A stretch of 64,000 nucleotides of DNA, from positions 52,714-116,713 of the forward strand of contig NZ_BBRD01000001.1 in the NCBI RefSeq assembly GCF_000975095.1. Direction: 5' to 3'. Numbering within the stretch: the first letter of the stretch is position 1; every line of letters starts with the position of its first letter. The position numbers were made by a program, and so were the translations under genes. The DNA is from Demequina aestuarii (GTDB taxonomy: Bacteria > Actinomycetota > Actinomycetes > Actinomycetales > Demequinaceae). Below are positions 25,209 to 33,900 of the stretch, in pieces. A model generated the notes under the pieces. That model saw nothing but the letters and a program-made list of their open reading frames with translations, made no database searches and was not told the origin of the DNA.

Positions 25209-25224
25209 CGAGCAGCCCCGTTCG

Positions 25225-25794
25225 TCACCTCGACGCGGCCACGCACCCCGCCACGTGATCGTCGACGAGCCCGCATGCCTGCATCAGCGCGTACATCGTG
25301 GTGGGGCCCACGAAGACGAAGCCCAACGACTTCAGCTCCTTCGCGAGCGCCGCGGACTCGGGAGTGGAGGCGGGAACGTCCTCCCAGGTCTTCGGCGCCT
25401 CAGCGCGCGCAGGCGGCTGGTGCGACCACACCACCTCATCGAGAGAGCGCCCCGCCTCCCCCAGCGCCACCACCGCGCTCGCGTTGGTGATCGCGGACTC
25501 GATCTTGCGTCGGTTGCGCACGATCCCGGCGTCCTGCATGAGCCGGGCCACGTCGTCGTCGCCGAACTGCGAGACCGCGGCCGGCACGAAGCCCGCGAAA
25601 GCCTCGCGGAACGCTTCCCGCTTGCGCAGAATCGTCAGCCACGACAGCCCCGACTGGAAGCCCTCGAGCACCATGCGCTCGAACAGTTCGGCATCGCCAT
25701 GGATCTCGTGGCCCCACTCCTCGTCGTGATAGCGCTCGTACAACGGGTCTCCGTTCCCAAAGCAGCGGATGAGGTCATTCGTCTCCGTGATCAT
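25225..25794 (-). CDS. tag: DNA-3-methyladenine glycosylase I
   Basis: 189 residues, the usual length. Start ATG at 25794. RCFGNGDPLYERYHDEEWG near residue 10 and FEGFQSGLSW-type block (LEGFQSGLSWLTIL near 46) are diagnostic. E46-like active-site region and the C-terminal zinc ligands (C and H in ACGLVDDHVAGC) are present. Removes 3-methyladenine from alkylated DNA as the first step of base excision repair. Divergent from metF, with 213 bases between starts in which I see no clear regulatory repeat. Confidence 0.95.
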   Translation of the reverse strand: MITETNDLIRCFGNGDPLYERYHDEEWGHEIHGDAELFERMVLEGFQSGLSWLTILRKREAFREAFAGFVPAAVSQFGDDDVARLMQDAGIVRNRRKIESAITNASAVVALGEAGRSLDEVVWSHQPPARAEAPKTWEDVPASTPESAALAKELKSLGFVFVGPTTMYALMQACGLVDDHVAGCVAASR

Positions 25795-26007
25795 TGGTCC
25801 AGTGTGGAGCAGCGGCGGCCGATGCGCCCCGACCGTCCTGGAGGGCCAGTGGACCGGGCCCGTCACGCCGGGCGGTGGGGACAGAGTGTGCCCCCACCCG
25901 AGACCACGCCGCAGGGTCACAGCGCATCCCCGCCACACCGGCCCATCACCCGCCCGCACGCACGCGGTGGCGCCGTGCCACTCCGCCGCACTATCGTGGC
26001 CAGCGCC

Positions 26008-26901
26008 ATGACCATCCGTGATCTCCTCCGCCACCGCGCGCCGACGCTCAGCTACGAGCTGTTCCCTCCGCGCACCCCGACGGCAGAGGCGACGCTCGAG
26101 GCGACCCTGACCACCCTCGCGGCCACGGACCCCGACTTCATGTCCATCACGTACGGTGCCTCCGGCTCCACGCAGGGCACGTCTCGCTCGGTGGTCCAGC
26201 GGCTGGCCGAGGCGCACACGATCCCGCCGCTCGCCCACCTCACGTGCGTGGACCAGTCGCGCGCGGATCTCACCGCGGTGATCGAGGCCTACCTCGCCGA
26301 AGGTGTGCGCGACTTTCTCGCACTTCGCGGCGATCCCCCTCAGGGCCAGGCCGATTGGCGCCCTCACCCGGACGGCCTGCTCTACGCGAGCGAGCTCGTC
26401 ACCCTTCTGCGGGAGGTGGCGGGGGCGCACGGCGTCGACGACCTCAGCATCGGGGTCACGGCGTTCCCTGCCCAGCACGCGATCCCGCAGTGGCGTCAGC
26501 AGGGCCTGGACGTGCTGCGTGCCAAGCAGGACGCCGGCGCGGACTTCGCGATCACGCAGGTGTTCTACGACGTGGGCCACTACCGCGCGCTGGTGTCAGA
26601 CGCCGCCGCAGACGGCATCGGTCTGCCGATCATCCCCGAGGTGATGCCGCTGGTGTCGGTGACCCGCGCGAATCGGGCCGCACAGCTCACGGGCGTGCCG
26701 ACACCGGATGCGCTCGTCGCGGATCTCGAGGCGGCCGAGGATGACGTCGCGGCTCGCAGCACCGGAGTGGCGCATGCCGCACGACTGTCGAGCGATCTCC
26801 TCGACGCGGGCGCCCCGGGCATCCACGTCATCACCTTCAACAAGCACGAGGCCGCGCTGGAACTCGTCTCGCAGCTGCCGCTGCGCAGCATCGGCCACTA
26901 G
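26008..26901 (+). CDS. metF: Methylenetetrahydrofolate reductase
   Basis: 297 residues, standard for bacterial MetF. SYELFPPRTP near residue 15 holds the catalytic Glu; FMSITYGASGST near 44, LRGDPPQ near 104, and ITQVFYD near 172 are conserved flavin and folate contacts. It makes 5-methyl-THF for methionine synthesis. metE lies 670 bases downstream in the same direction, with a leftward osmC-like gene between, so methionine genes are clustered but not in one operon. Confidence 0.96.
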   Translation: MTIRDLLRHRAPTLSYELFPPRTPTAEATLEATLTTLAATDPDFMSITYGASGSTQGTSRSVVQRLAEAHTIPPLAHLTCVDQSRADLTAVIEAYLAEGVRDFLALRGDPPQGQADWRPHPDGLLYASELVTLLREVAGAHGVDDLSIGVTAFPAQHAIPQWRQQGLDVLRAKQDAGADFAITQVFYDVGHYRALVSDAAADGIGLPIIPEVMPLVSVTRANRAAQLTGVPTPDALVADLEAAEDDVAARSTGVAHAARLSSDLLDAGAPGIHVITFNKHEAALELVSQLPLRSIGH

Positions 26902-26925
26902 CGACACGGCCGATGCGGGGACGGC

Positions 26926-27360
26926 TCAGGCGGTCCCGTCGGCGGTCGTCAGGGTCACGGGCGAGCCGGCACTGACGGTGCGGGACACCGTGCACGTCTT
27001 CTCCTCGGCGGCCTTCAGCGCGGCGCCGATGCGCGCGCGGGCCTTGTCGCCGTCCTCGCCCTCGGGGAAGGCGACGTCGAACAGCACCTCGATGTTGCGC
27101 AGGAACGCGGGCGACGAGCCGGCGACCTTCTGCGCGTCCACGGTGACGTCGAACTTGGTGGGCTCGGCGCGCCGCGACGTCATCATGTCCAGATCGGTGG
27201 CGGAGCAGCCGGCGATCGCGACCATCAGCAGCTCGATCGAGCTGAGCGCTCCGTCGACGTTGTAGCCGAACCGGTACTCGGCCCCCTCGGCGTTGCGGGC
27301 CAGGTAGACGCCCTCGGCCTCGCGCGTGAGAGTGACCTGCTTGTCGGTGATTTCTTCCAT
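26926..27360 (-). CDS. OsmC-family protein
   Basis: 144 residues from ATG at 27360, chosen because GAGG lies 9 bases before it; an in-frame ATG at 27369 is closer to that site and less likely. The family core is clear: SIELLMVAIAGCSATDLDMM near residue 41 carries the first catalytic Cys, and the second is in EEKTCTVSRTV near 119. OsmC/Ohr proteins reduce organic or fatty-acid peroxides through this Cys pair. Convergent with metF and divergent from metE. Confidence 0.9.
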   Translation of the reverse strand: MEEITDKQVTLTREAEGVYLARNAEGAEYRFGYNVDGALSSIELLMVAIAGCSATDLDMMTSRRAEPTKFDVTVDAQKVAGSSPAFLRNIEVLFDVAFPEGEDGDKARARIGAALKAAEEKTCTVSRTVSAGSPVTLTTADGTA

Positions 27361-27426
27361 GGGAGCCATCCTCGCACCCCGGCGAGGCTCGTCTGACTCC
27401 CTCCGCTCGTGACGCACTGTCTCACC

Positions 27427-27454
27427 ATGCGGACATCGCGTCTCAATGCCGCAT
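27427..27454. promoter_or_regulatory. Inverted repeat between osmC-like gene and metE
   Basis: ATGCGG and CCGCAT, 6-base arms with 16 bases between, centred about 127 bases before the metE start and 80 before the osmC-like start. It could be an operator in the shared divergent promoter. It matches no regulator motif I know. I looked for SAM, SAH or cobalamin riboswitch cores in this 207-base spacer and saw none. Confidence 0.3.
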
Positions 27455-27567
27455 AGCCAGGCGCGCTCGCAGCGGCTAGACTCTCGCACGAACGCATCGG
27501 CGCTGAACGCACGCGTCGACCAAGCGCAATGGCGAGCCCGCCGCGCACCTAACCTCCACGAGGAACC

Positions 27568-29895
27568 ATGTCTGACATCACCAATGCATCTGCCCCTGCG
27601 CCCGCCTTCCCCGGCGGCACCATCCTTGGTTACCCGCGCATCGGCCGAATGCGCGAGCTGAAGCGGGCCCTCGAGTCGTTCTGGAAGGGCGCCTCGTCCG
27701 AGGCGGACCTCGAGTCCGTCGCGACGGAGCTGCGCGCCGCCAACCGCGAGCGCCTCGCCGCGCTCGGCCTGGGCCGCGCCGACTCGTCGATCCCCTCGAA
27801 CTTCTCGTTCTACGACCATGTGCTCGACGCCGCCGTCACGTTCGGCGCCGTCCCCACGCGCTTCTCGCAGCTGCGGGACGAGAACGGCAGGCTCGACCTG
27901 GCCGGCTACTCGACCATCGCGCGCGGCGAAGGCGACAAGGCCCCGCTCGAGATGACCAAGTGGTTCGACTCGAACTACCACTACCTGGTTCCCGAGATCG
28001 GCCCCGAGACCGAGTTCACGCTCGCGAGCACGCGCTGGGTCGACGAGTTCGTCGAGGCCAAGGAGGCCGGCTTCGTCACCCGCCCGGTCATCACCGGCCC
28101 GCTGACCTTCCTGTACCTGTCCAAGCCGAGCGACGACGCCCCGACGGGCTTCGATCCCATCGAGCGCCTGGACGACCTGCTCGCGGTCTACGTCGAGCTG
28201 CTGGCCGCCTTCACGGCAGCGGGTGCAGAGTGGGTCCAGATCGACGAGCCCGTCCTGGTCTCCGACATCGACGCCGACCGTGCCGACGTCCTGGCCAACG
28301 CGACGAAGGTCTACGAGACCCTCGTCGGCGCCTCCGAGCGTCCCGCCCTGTTCGTCGCGGCGCCGTACCACTCGCTCGGCGACGCGCTCCCGGTCCTGAA
28401 GGACGCGGGCGTCGACGCCATCGGCATCGACCTCGTGCGCGGCTCGGTTCCGGCCGACGTCGACCTCACCGGCGCGACCATCGTCGCGGGCGTCGTCGAT
28501 GGCCACAACATCTGGCGCACCGACCTCGACGAGGCACTGCGGAAGGCCGATGCGGTCGCCGCGCTCGGCGCGACCGTCACCGTCTCGTCGAGCACCAGCC
28601 TGTTCCACGTCCCGCACACCCTGCAGGGCGAGGAGCACCTGGGCGAGGAGCTGCTGAGCTGGCTCGCGTTCGCGGATGAGAAGGTGGCGGAGATCGTCAC
28701 CCTCGCCGCGGCCCGCGAGCAGGGCGAGCACGCCGTCGCCGGCGCCCTCGGGGAGGCGCGTGCCGCCCTGAAGGCCCGCGGCGAGCACCCGGGCACCAAC
28801 CGGGCCGATGTGCGCGATGCCCTCGCCGAGGTGGACCCGGGATGGTTCGAGCGTGGGCCGTACGCGGCGCGCGCGGCCGCTCAGGCCAACCGCTTCCACC
28901 TGCCGGAGCTCGCCACTACGACCATCGGCTCGTTCCCGCAGACCCCCGAGATCCGCAAGGCTCGCGCCGCGTGGGCCAAGGGCGAGCTCACGGACGCCGA
29001 CTACGAGCAGGCGATGAAGGATGAGATCGCCTCCGTGGTGCGCCTCCAGGAGGACTTGGGGCTGGACGTGCTGGTGCACGGCGAGGCCGAGCGCAATGAC
29101 ATGGTGCAGTACTTCGCGGAGCTGCTCGAGGGCTTCGACGTCACCAAGAACGGCTGGGTGCAGTCCTACGGCTCGCGCTGCACACGCCCCTCGATCCTGT
29201 GGGGCGACGTGGCCCGCTCGGCGCCCATGACGGTGCGCTGGGCCGAGTACGCGCAGTCGCTGTCGGACAAGCCCGTCAAGGGCATGCTCACCGGTCCGGT
29301 GACGATCCTCGCCTGGTCGTTCGTGCGCGACGACCAGCCCCTGGGTGACACCGCCAACCAGGTGGGCCTGGCGCTGCGCCAGGAGATCGCGGACCTGGAG
29401 GCGGCCGGCATCGGCATCATCCAGGTCGACGAGCCCGCCCTGCGCGAGCTCCTGCCCCTCAAGAAGTCGGAGCAGTCCGCGTACCTCGACTGGTCGGTCA
29501 ACTCGTTCCGTCTGGCGACCTCGGGAGCGAAGGACGACACCCAGGTGCACACCCACCTGTGCTACTCGGAGTTCGGCGAGATCATCGACGCGATCGACGG
29601 CCTGAATGCCGACGTCACCTCGATCGAGGCGGCTCGCTCGCGCATGGAGGTCCTCCCCGCCATCCGCAGCCACGGCTACGAGCGTCAGATCGGGCCGGGA
29701 GTGTGGGACATCCACTCTCCTCGCGTGCCGTCGACGCAGGAGGTCACCGAGCTGCTGCAGCTGGCCAAGGACTCGATCCCCGGCAAGCAGCTGTGGGTCA
29801 ACCCCGACTGCGGTCTCAAGACGCGCGGCTACGAGGAGACCACCGAGACGCTGACGCACATGCTGGAGGCGACGCGCGCCGTCCGCGGCGTGTAG
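27568..29895 (+). CDS. metE: Cobalamin-independent methionine synthase
   Basis: 775 residues, typical MetE. The start is an ATG with GAGG 5 bases before it. GYPRIGRMRELKRALE near residue 21 opens the N-terminal barrel. The C-terminal barrel starts at TTTIGSFPQTPEIR near 451. Zinc ligands are in HTHLCYSEF near 657 and NPDCGLKTRG near 748. It transfers methyl from 5-methyl-THF polyglutamate to homocysteine. A strong hairpin terminator follows 24 bases after the stop. No B12 riboswitch precedes it. Confidence 0.98.
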   Translation: MSDITNASAPAPAFPGGTILGYPRIGRMRELKRALESFWKGASSEADLESVATELRAANRERLAALGLGRADSSIPSNFSFYDHVLDAAVTFGAVPTRFSQLRDENGRLDLAGYSTIARGEGDKAPLEMTKWFDSNYHYLVPEIGPETEFTLASTRWVDEFVEAKEAGFVTRPVITGPLTFLYLSKPSDDAPTGFDPIERLDDLLAVYVELLAAFTAAGAEWVQIDEPVLVSDIDADRADVLANATKVYETLVGASERPALFVAAPYHSLGDALPVLKDAGVDAIGIDLVRGSVPADVDLTGATIVAGVVDGHNIWRTDLDEALRKADAVAALGATVTVSSSTSLFHVPHTLQGEEHLGEELLSWLAFADEKVAEIVTLAAAREQGEHAVAGALGEARAALKARGEHPGTNRADVRDALAEVDPGWFERGPYAARAAAQANRFHLPELATTTIGSFPQTPEIRKARAAWAKGELTDADYEQAMKDEIASVVRLQEDLGLDVLVHGEAERNDMVQYFAELLEGFDVTKNGWVQSYGSRCTRPSILWGDVARSAPMTVRWAEYAQSLSDKPVKGMLTGPVTILAWSFVRDDQPLGDTANQVGLALRQEIADLEAAGIGIIQVDEPALRELLPLKKSEQSAYLDWSVNSFRLATSGAKDDTQVHTHLCYSEFGEIIDAIDGLNADVTSIEAARSRMEVLPAIRSHGYERQIGPGVWDIHSPRVPSTQEVTELLQLAKDSIPGKQLWVNPDCGLKTRGYEETTETLTHMLEATRAVRGV

Positions 29896-29918
29896 TCGAC
29901 GCTCGCCTGAGCAACGTC

Positions 29919-29954
29919 GAAGGCCCGGCTCCCCGCGAGGGGGACCGGGCCTTC
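29919..29954 (+). terminator. Hairpin terminator after metE
   Basis: GAAGGCCCGG pairs with CCGGGCCTTC, extended inward by CCCC/GGGG, around a GCGAG loop, starting 24 bases past the metE stop. No T-tract follows, as is common in high-GC actinobacteria. Confidence 0.8.
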
Positions 29955-29982
29955 GCGCGTGTGATGGGGATCCTGACGGGCA

Positions 29983-30159
29983 GGCGGCTCGTACCAGCGT
30001 GCCGAGGCTCGTCGCATCGGAGTGTGCCGCGGCGTCATTCGCCTTCGTGGAGTGATCCAGGTAGCGCGGAACGGCGACCGCAGCGAGCACTCCGATGATC
30101 ACGATGACCACCAGCAGTTCAGGCGACGAGAAGCCCTGTTCGGATCCCCGCCGGAGCGC
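29983..30159 (-). pseudogene. Type IV pilin remnant
   Basis: Reading leftward, the frame gives a prepilin leader and processing site: a basic L-R-R-G-S-E-Q-G, then F-S-S-P-E-L-L with Glu at mature position 5, then a hydrophobic helix VVIVIIGVLAAVAVPRYL and a hydrophilic start of the pilin head (KANDAAAH). This is a near-perfect class III signal. No ATG, GTG or TTG can be found upstream in frame before the acetyltransferase coding end, and the head stops resembling a pilin after about 40 residues, running into the metE terminator. So both ends are missing. No other pilus genes are in the window. It is best read as a decayed fragment. Confidence 0.65.
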
Positions 30160-30163
30160 GGGG

Positions 30164-30658
30164 CTACGTGGAGCTGACGTCCAGCTGGTAGTAGGCGACG
30201 TCGATCCACCGGTCGAACTTGCGGCCCACGTCGCGCAGCTGGCCGACCTCGCTCCACCCGGTCGCCAGGTGCAGGGCGACCGAGGCGTCGTTGGGCAGAG
30301 CGATCAGCGAGATCGCGGAATGCGCGTGGCCCGCGCGCAGCCGCGCGATGAGGGCGTCGTAGAGCTCGCGTCCGAGCCCGCGACCGCCAGCGCCGTGGGC
30401 GAGATAGATGGTGGTCTCGACCGAGTGCACGTAGGCCGCGCGGGGACGGTACTGGGCGGCGTAGGCGAAGCCGATGACGGAGCCCTCGTCCTCGAGCACC
30501 AGCCACGGCAGGTTCAGCTCTTGCACGCGCGCGATGCGTGACCCCATGTCCTCGGTGGACACCTCGTCGTACTCGAAGGTGATGACGGTCTCCCGTACGT
30601 ACGGGTTGTAGAGCGCGGCGATGGCAGCGGCGTCGGCGGTCGTGGCGTCACGGATCAT
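30164..30658 (-). CDS. GNAT acetyltransferase, phosphinothricin-acetyltransferase-like
   Basis: 164 residues from ATG at 30658. IRDATTADAAAIAALYNPYV at the start and the acetyl-CoA loop GRGLGRELYDAL near 101 place it with the PAT/MnaT group. These acetylate the amino group of phosphinothricin, methionine sulfoximine or similar amino acids. The pilin remnant lies directly behind its stop. The antiporter gene ends 49 bases upstream. Substrate is inferred from subgroup only. Confidence 0.88.
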   Translation of the reverse strand: MIRDATTADAAAIAALYNPYVRETVITFEYDEVSTEDMGSRIARVQELNLPWLVLEDEGSVIGFAYAAQYRPRAAYVHSVETTIYLAHGAGGRGLGRELYDALIARLRAGHAHSAISLIALPNDASVALHLATGWSEVGQLRDVGRKFDRWIDVAYYQLDVSST

Positions 30659-30707
30659 GGAGCCATTCTGCCCGGACGGTGCGCGGGTGGAGTTCTCCCG
30701 CATGGCG

Positions 30708-31979
30708 CTAGGTGGGCGGGATGTGCCGGGCGCGCGCGGGTGACGGGGCCGCGACGGACGGCGCCGACTGCTGTCGCCCACCCCAGGTGCCCGGCGGCGG
30801 GATCTTGTCGGCGAAGCGCATGAGCAGCGAACCCACCACGGCGAGGATCAGCACGTACGCGGCCGTGAAGGGGCCGAGCTGGGACTCGGCTCCTGCCGCC
30901 ACCCCGAGGCCCGCGATCACGATCGAGAACTCCCCGCGCGGCACGAGGGAGAGGCCGGTGCGCCACTGGCCCTTGGGGCCGATGCCGTTGCGCTTGGCGG
31001 CCCACATCCCCGTGTAGATCTTGGTCACCGCCGTCACGAGCGCGAGCGCGAGCGCGGGAAGCAGCACCGGGATCAGATCGCGCGGATCGATCATCAGGCC
31101 GAAGAACACGAAGAACAGTCCGCCGAACACGTCGCGCAGCGGCGGCAGCAGGGTGCGCACATCGTCGGCGACCTGTCCCGACAGCGTGAGGCCCAGCAGG
31201 AACGCGCCGACGGCTGCCGAGACCTGGACCGCATCGGCCAGCCCGGCGACCAGGAAGGTCAGGCCGAGGACGCCCAGCAGCAGCAGCTCGCGAGAGCGCG
31301 AGTGCACGAGTCGTGACACGTGGTGGGAGAAGCGCATGGAGATCACGAAGGCGAGCGCGACGATCCCCAGCGCGACGCCCGCGGCGATGGCGCCCTGCAG
31401 CAGCGAGGCTCCTACCAGCAGGACCGCGACGATGGGCAGGAACACCGCCATCACGATGTCCTCCATCACCAGCAGGCTCAGCACGATGGGCGTCTCGCGG
31501 TTGGCGACGCGCTCGAAGTCATTGAGCAGGCGCGCGATGATGCCGGACGAGGAGATGTAGGTGACACCGGCGAGCAGCAGAGCGGCCGTGGGAGACCATC
31601 CGAGCATCAGGCCCACCGCGAAGCCGGGCACCGCGTTGGCGACGCCGTCCAGCAGGCCGGCCGCCCAGTTCGACTTGAGTCCGTTGCGCAGGTCCTCGGG
31701 CGAGTACTCGAGGCCGAGCAGGAGCAGGAGCAGCACCACGCCGATCTCAGCGCCGACCGCGAGGAACTCCTCGCCGGCGCTCACGGGGATGAAGCCGCCG
31801 TCGCCCATGACCAGACCGGCGAGCAGGTACAGCGGGATCGAGGGGATGCCGAGCCGGGCGGCGACGCGTCCGAGCACGGCCAGCACCAGCAGAATGACCC
31901 CGAGCTCGATCAGCACCGCGCCCGCATGGCTGGTCTCCGGCTCGGGGAGCACCTCCAGCGGCAGCGCGATGGCGAGCAT
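30708..31979 (-). CDS. CPA2 cation:proton antiporter, KhtU/KefB-like
   Basis: 423 residues with about 12 membrane helices. IPSIPLYLLAGLVMGDGG near residue 45, LLLLLLGLEYSPEDL near 80 (the family's G-L-E/D motif), and the MEDI motif near 171 are CPA2 landmarks. Starts 2 bases after the stop of a TrkA-C-domain protein, the arrangement of khtT-khtU, where the small protein gates K+ efflux. Here the RCK-C domain is on that separate subunit, and this protein ends shortly after the last helix. Probably exports K+ (or NH4+) in exchange for H+. Confidence 0.9.
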   Translation of the reverse strand: MLAIALPLEVLPEPETSHAGAVLIELGVILLVLAVLGRVAARLGIPSIPLYLLAGLVMGDGGFIPVSAGEEFLAVGAEIGVVLLLLLLGLEYSPEDLRNGLKSNWAAGLLDGVANAVPGFAVGLMLGWSPTAALLLAGVTYISSSGIIARLLNDFERVANRETPIVLSLLVMEDIVMAVFLPIVAVLLVGASLLQGAIAAGVALGIVALAFVISMRFSHHVSRLVHSRSRELLLLGVLGLTFLVAGLADAVQVSAAVGAFLLGLTLSGQVADDVRTLLPPLRDVFGGLFFVFFGLMIDPRDLIPVLLPALALALVTAVTKIYTGMWAAKRNGIGPKGQWRTGLSLVPRGEFSIVIAGLGVAAGAESQLGPFTAAYVLILAVVGSLLMRFADKIPPPGTWGGRQQSAPSVAAPSPARARHIPPT

Positions 31980-31981
31980 CG

Positions 31982-32461
31982 CTATCCCGTCAGGATCGAG
32001 GTGGCGCTGCGCACGGCGTCGGCGCCGCCCATGACCAGGACGGTGTCCCCTGCGCGCAGGGTGAAGTCGGGTTCGGGCCCGGGAATGCCGTCGTCGCCGC
32101 GGATCACGGCGACGACGGAGGCGGACGTCTCCGTGCGGATGCGACCGTCGCCGATGGTCTTGTCCGTCAGCCCGCCTGCGGCGGGCATCGTGACCCACTC
32201 GATGGACAGTCCCTCCACCATGTGGCTGAGCGTGTCGAGGCGGGCGGTGATGTTGGTGCCGCCCAGCAGCTCGGCGACCTTGGAAGCGTCGCCCTCGGAG
32301 AGCTCGACCGTGCCCTTGCACGAATCGGGGTCCTCGCGGTCGTACAGCGCGATGTCACGTTTTCCGTCGCGACGGACCACCACGCCCACGTGGTCGCCGC
32401 CTTCGGCCTGGAACTCATACCGGACGCCGATGCCCGGGAGCGGAGTCTCGTAGATGTTCAT
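31982..32461 (-). CDS. TrkA-C (RCK-C) domain regulatory subunit, KhtT-like
   Basis: 159 residues. The N-terminal half (IYETPLPGIGVRYEF...) is the usual KhtT opening; the C-terminal half from about 78 is a TrkA-C domain (TDKTIGDGRIRTETSASVVAV, then DTVLVMGG). This domain binds nucleotides or ions and gates the partner antiporter, whose gene starts 2 bases after this stop. Cytoplasmic. Assignment by domain, size and pairing. Confidence 0.9.
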   Translation of the reverse strand: MNIYETPLPGIGVRYEFQAEGGDHVGVVVRRDGKRDIALYDREDPDSCKGTVELSEGDASKVAELLGGTNITARLDTLSHMVEGLSIEWVTMPAAGGLTDKTIGDGRIRTETSASVVAVIRGDDGIPGPEPDFTLRAGDTVLVMGGADAVRSATSILTG

Positions 32462-32465
32462 GCGC

Positions 32466-32915
32466 TCAGTTTGGCACGGCGCCGGCCGTGCTCTCCGTGG
32501 GAGCGACGGCCCTGAAGCGGGCGTCGTACTCGTCGTCGACAGTGTTCTCGTCCCAATCCACCGAGTAGCCGGTGGGCGTCCCATCCGTGGCTTGCGTCAG
32601 CGCAACGCTGTGGGCCCCCTCCGCACGAGCCTCGTCGTATCTCGACACGTAGTCCGCGAGGGTGTCGAAGGACTCGATGGTGGTGAACTCGTCGATCTGG
32701 CTCCACTCGTCCAGACCCTCGACCTCGACGACCTCGTGATCGCGTACGGTGACGCGCCACTCGCCGTGGGCCGGGCCGAAGGCGGTGATGGTCGCCTCGT
32801 AGGTGTAGTCCGCCGGTTCGTCCCAGTCCTCGGCAGGGCCAGCGGCGCACGCGCTCGTCGCGGCGACCACGGCCGCTGCGGCCATGAGCAGGGAACCGCG
32901 ACTGAGCCTTCGCAT
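32466..32915 (-). CDS. Lipoprotein, uncharacterised (DUF6174-like)
   Basis: 149 residues. Signal segment with lipobox ATSAC (Cys near 23). The mature part is acidic, about 120 residues, with a Y-T-Y-E-A-T-I start, R-V-T-V-R-D-H-E-V strands and a D-T-L-A-D-Y-V helix, resembling small DUF6174-type lipoproteins. Ends 4 bases before the antiporter subunit gene, so it may share a transcript. Function unknown. Confidence 0.75.
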   Translation of the reverse strand: MRRLSRGSLLMAAAAVVAATSACAAGPAEDWDEPADYTYEATITAFGPAHGEWRVTVRDHEVVEVEGLDEWSQIDEFTTIESFDTLADYVSRYDEARAEGAHSVALTQATDGTPTGYSVDWDENTVDDEYDARFRAVAPTESTAGAVPN

Positions 32916-32954
32916 GAGGCCACTATGTCAGCGGGAACACGCCCGGGGAAGGCG

Positions 32955-33842
32955 TCAGGCCTCGTGCACCAGCCCCAGTTCAATGAGCCGCTCCCACGCC
33001 ATGCGCATCAGGAAGGGGTCGTCGATCTGAATGTGCCGAAGCGCGGCGAACACCTGGAACGCCCGCGCGCGGGTGGCGGTGGGCTCAGAGATCTCGCCGT
33101 AGCCCGCCCAGAAGTGCGGGTGCATGTCACGGGAGAGCAGGTTCGCGGCATAGCCCAGATCCGCGGCAGGATCCCCCGCACCGAAGTTGTGCCACAGCAG
33201 AATCCCCGCGAACGATCCCCGATCGGAGAGGATCGCGCGGGGCTCGAGCCGTCCGTGGGTCCAGGTGAACGAGACCTCCCGCGAGGCGGCCTCGCCGGCC
33301 TCGAAGATGGCCCTGGCGGCAGCGGCGTCGATGATGCGGTTCTCGGGAGCCCCGCGATCGCAGGCGAAGGCGAGCATCGACGAGAAGTGGTCCTCGAGGT
33401 CAGGGAGCCCCAGTCCCGTCCGAGGGTTCAGCGGCGCACCGGGCGGGCTCGGGGCGTGCACCTGGCGCAGCGTCTCGCCCAGCGGGCGCGCGGACTCGAC
33501 ATGCAGCGGCACGAACCCCGCGGTCGACGCCGAGATCCACGGCACCAGGGCCCAGTGGTAGGGGAAGCCATGGCCAGGGACACCCGTCGCGATGGGGTGG
33601 CTGGAGGGGAAGGTCCACCGGTCCACATGCGGGGTGATGAGGTCGACGACGCGCGCGTAGTGCTCGTCTCTGCCCGGAAGTCGCGGGAAGATCGCGCCAT
33701 AGTCGTCGCCGATCCTCATGGCGAACTGATCCTCGAGCGTGTACCGGCGCCCTAACTCACGACCGGCGAGCTCCGGGAACTGCTCATCAATGAGTGCTCG
33801 TACCGTTTCATCCGCGATGTAGATCGGTTCAGTGGGGGACAT
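32955..33842 (-). CDS. Aminoglycoside-phosphotransferase-fold protein lacking catalytic residues
   Basis: 295 residues, full family length, and aligned throughout with the intact relative at 36197-37111 (shared opening, A-L-V-P-W, L-N-P, G-A-G-D-P-A-A-D-L). The catalytic loop, normally H-G-D-x-H-x-x-N or H-L-D-I-H-G-A-N, reads HGRLEPRAIL at 196-205, so the base Asp is Arg and the metal-binding Asn is Ala. The metal Asp motif D-W-G-D reads LWHN at 216-219. No frameshift or stop is present. It therefore looks like an intact pseudokinase, perhaps substrate-binding only. Starts 58 bases before the oppositely directed HAD gene. Confidence 0.85.
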   Translation of the reverse strand: MSPTEPIYIADETVRALIDEQFPELAGRELGRRYTLEDQFAMRIGDDYGAIFPRLPGRDEHYARVVDLITPHVDRWTFPSSHPIATGVPGHGFPYHWALVPWISASTAGFVPLHVESARPLGETLRQVHAPSPPGAPLNPRTGLGLPDLEDHFSSMLAFACDRGAPENRIIDAAAARAIFEAGEAASREVSFTWTHGRLEPRAILSDRGSFAGILLWHNFGAGDPAADLGYAANLLSRDMHPHFWAGYGEISEPTATRARAFQVFAALRHIQIDDPFLMRMAWERLIELGLVHEA

Positions 33843-33900
33843 GGGGTCAGCCTAGTCACGCACGTTCTGCGCGCTGGGGCGATTGCGTCAAGATGGGTGC

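Noticed and set aside
27361-27567. Cobalamin or SAM riboswitch before metE
   Set aside because: No B12-box or SAM-core sequence could be found.
26926-30111. Very long leftward open frame (over 1000 codons) across metE
   Set aside because: It is the complement of metE in a high-GC genome; only its first 43 codons (pilin-like) and its last 144 (OsmC) mean anything, and they belong to separate features.
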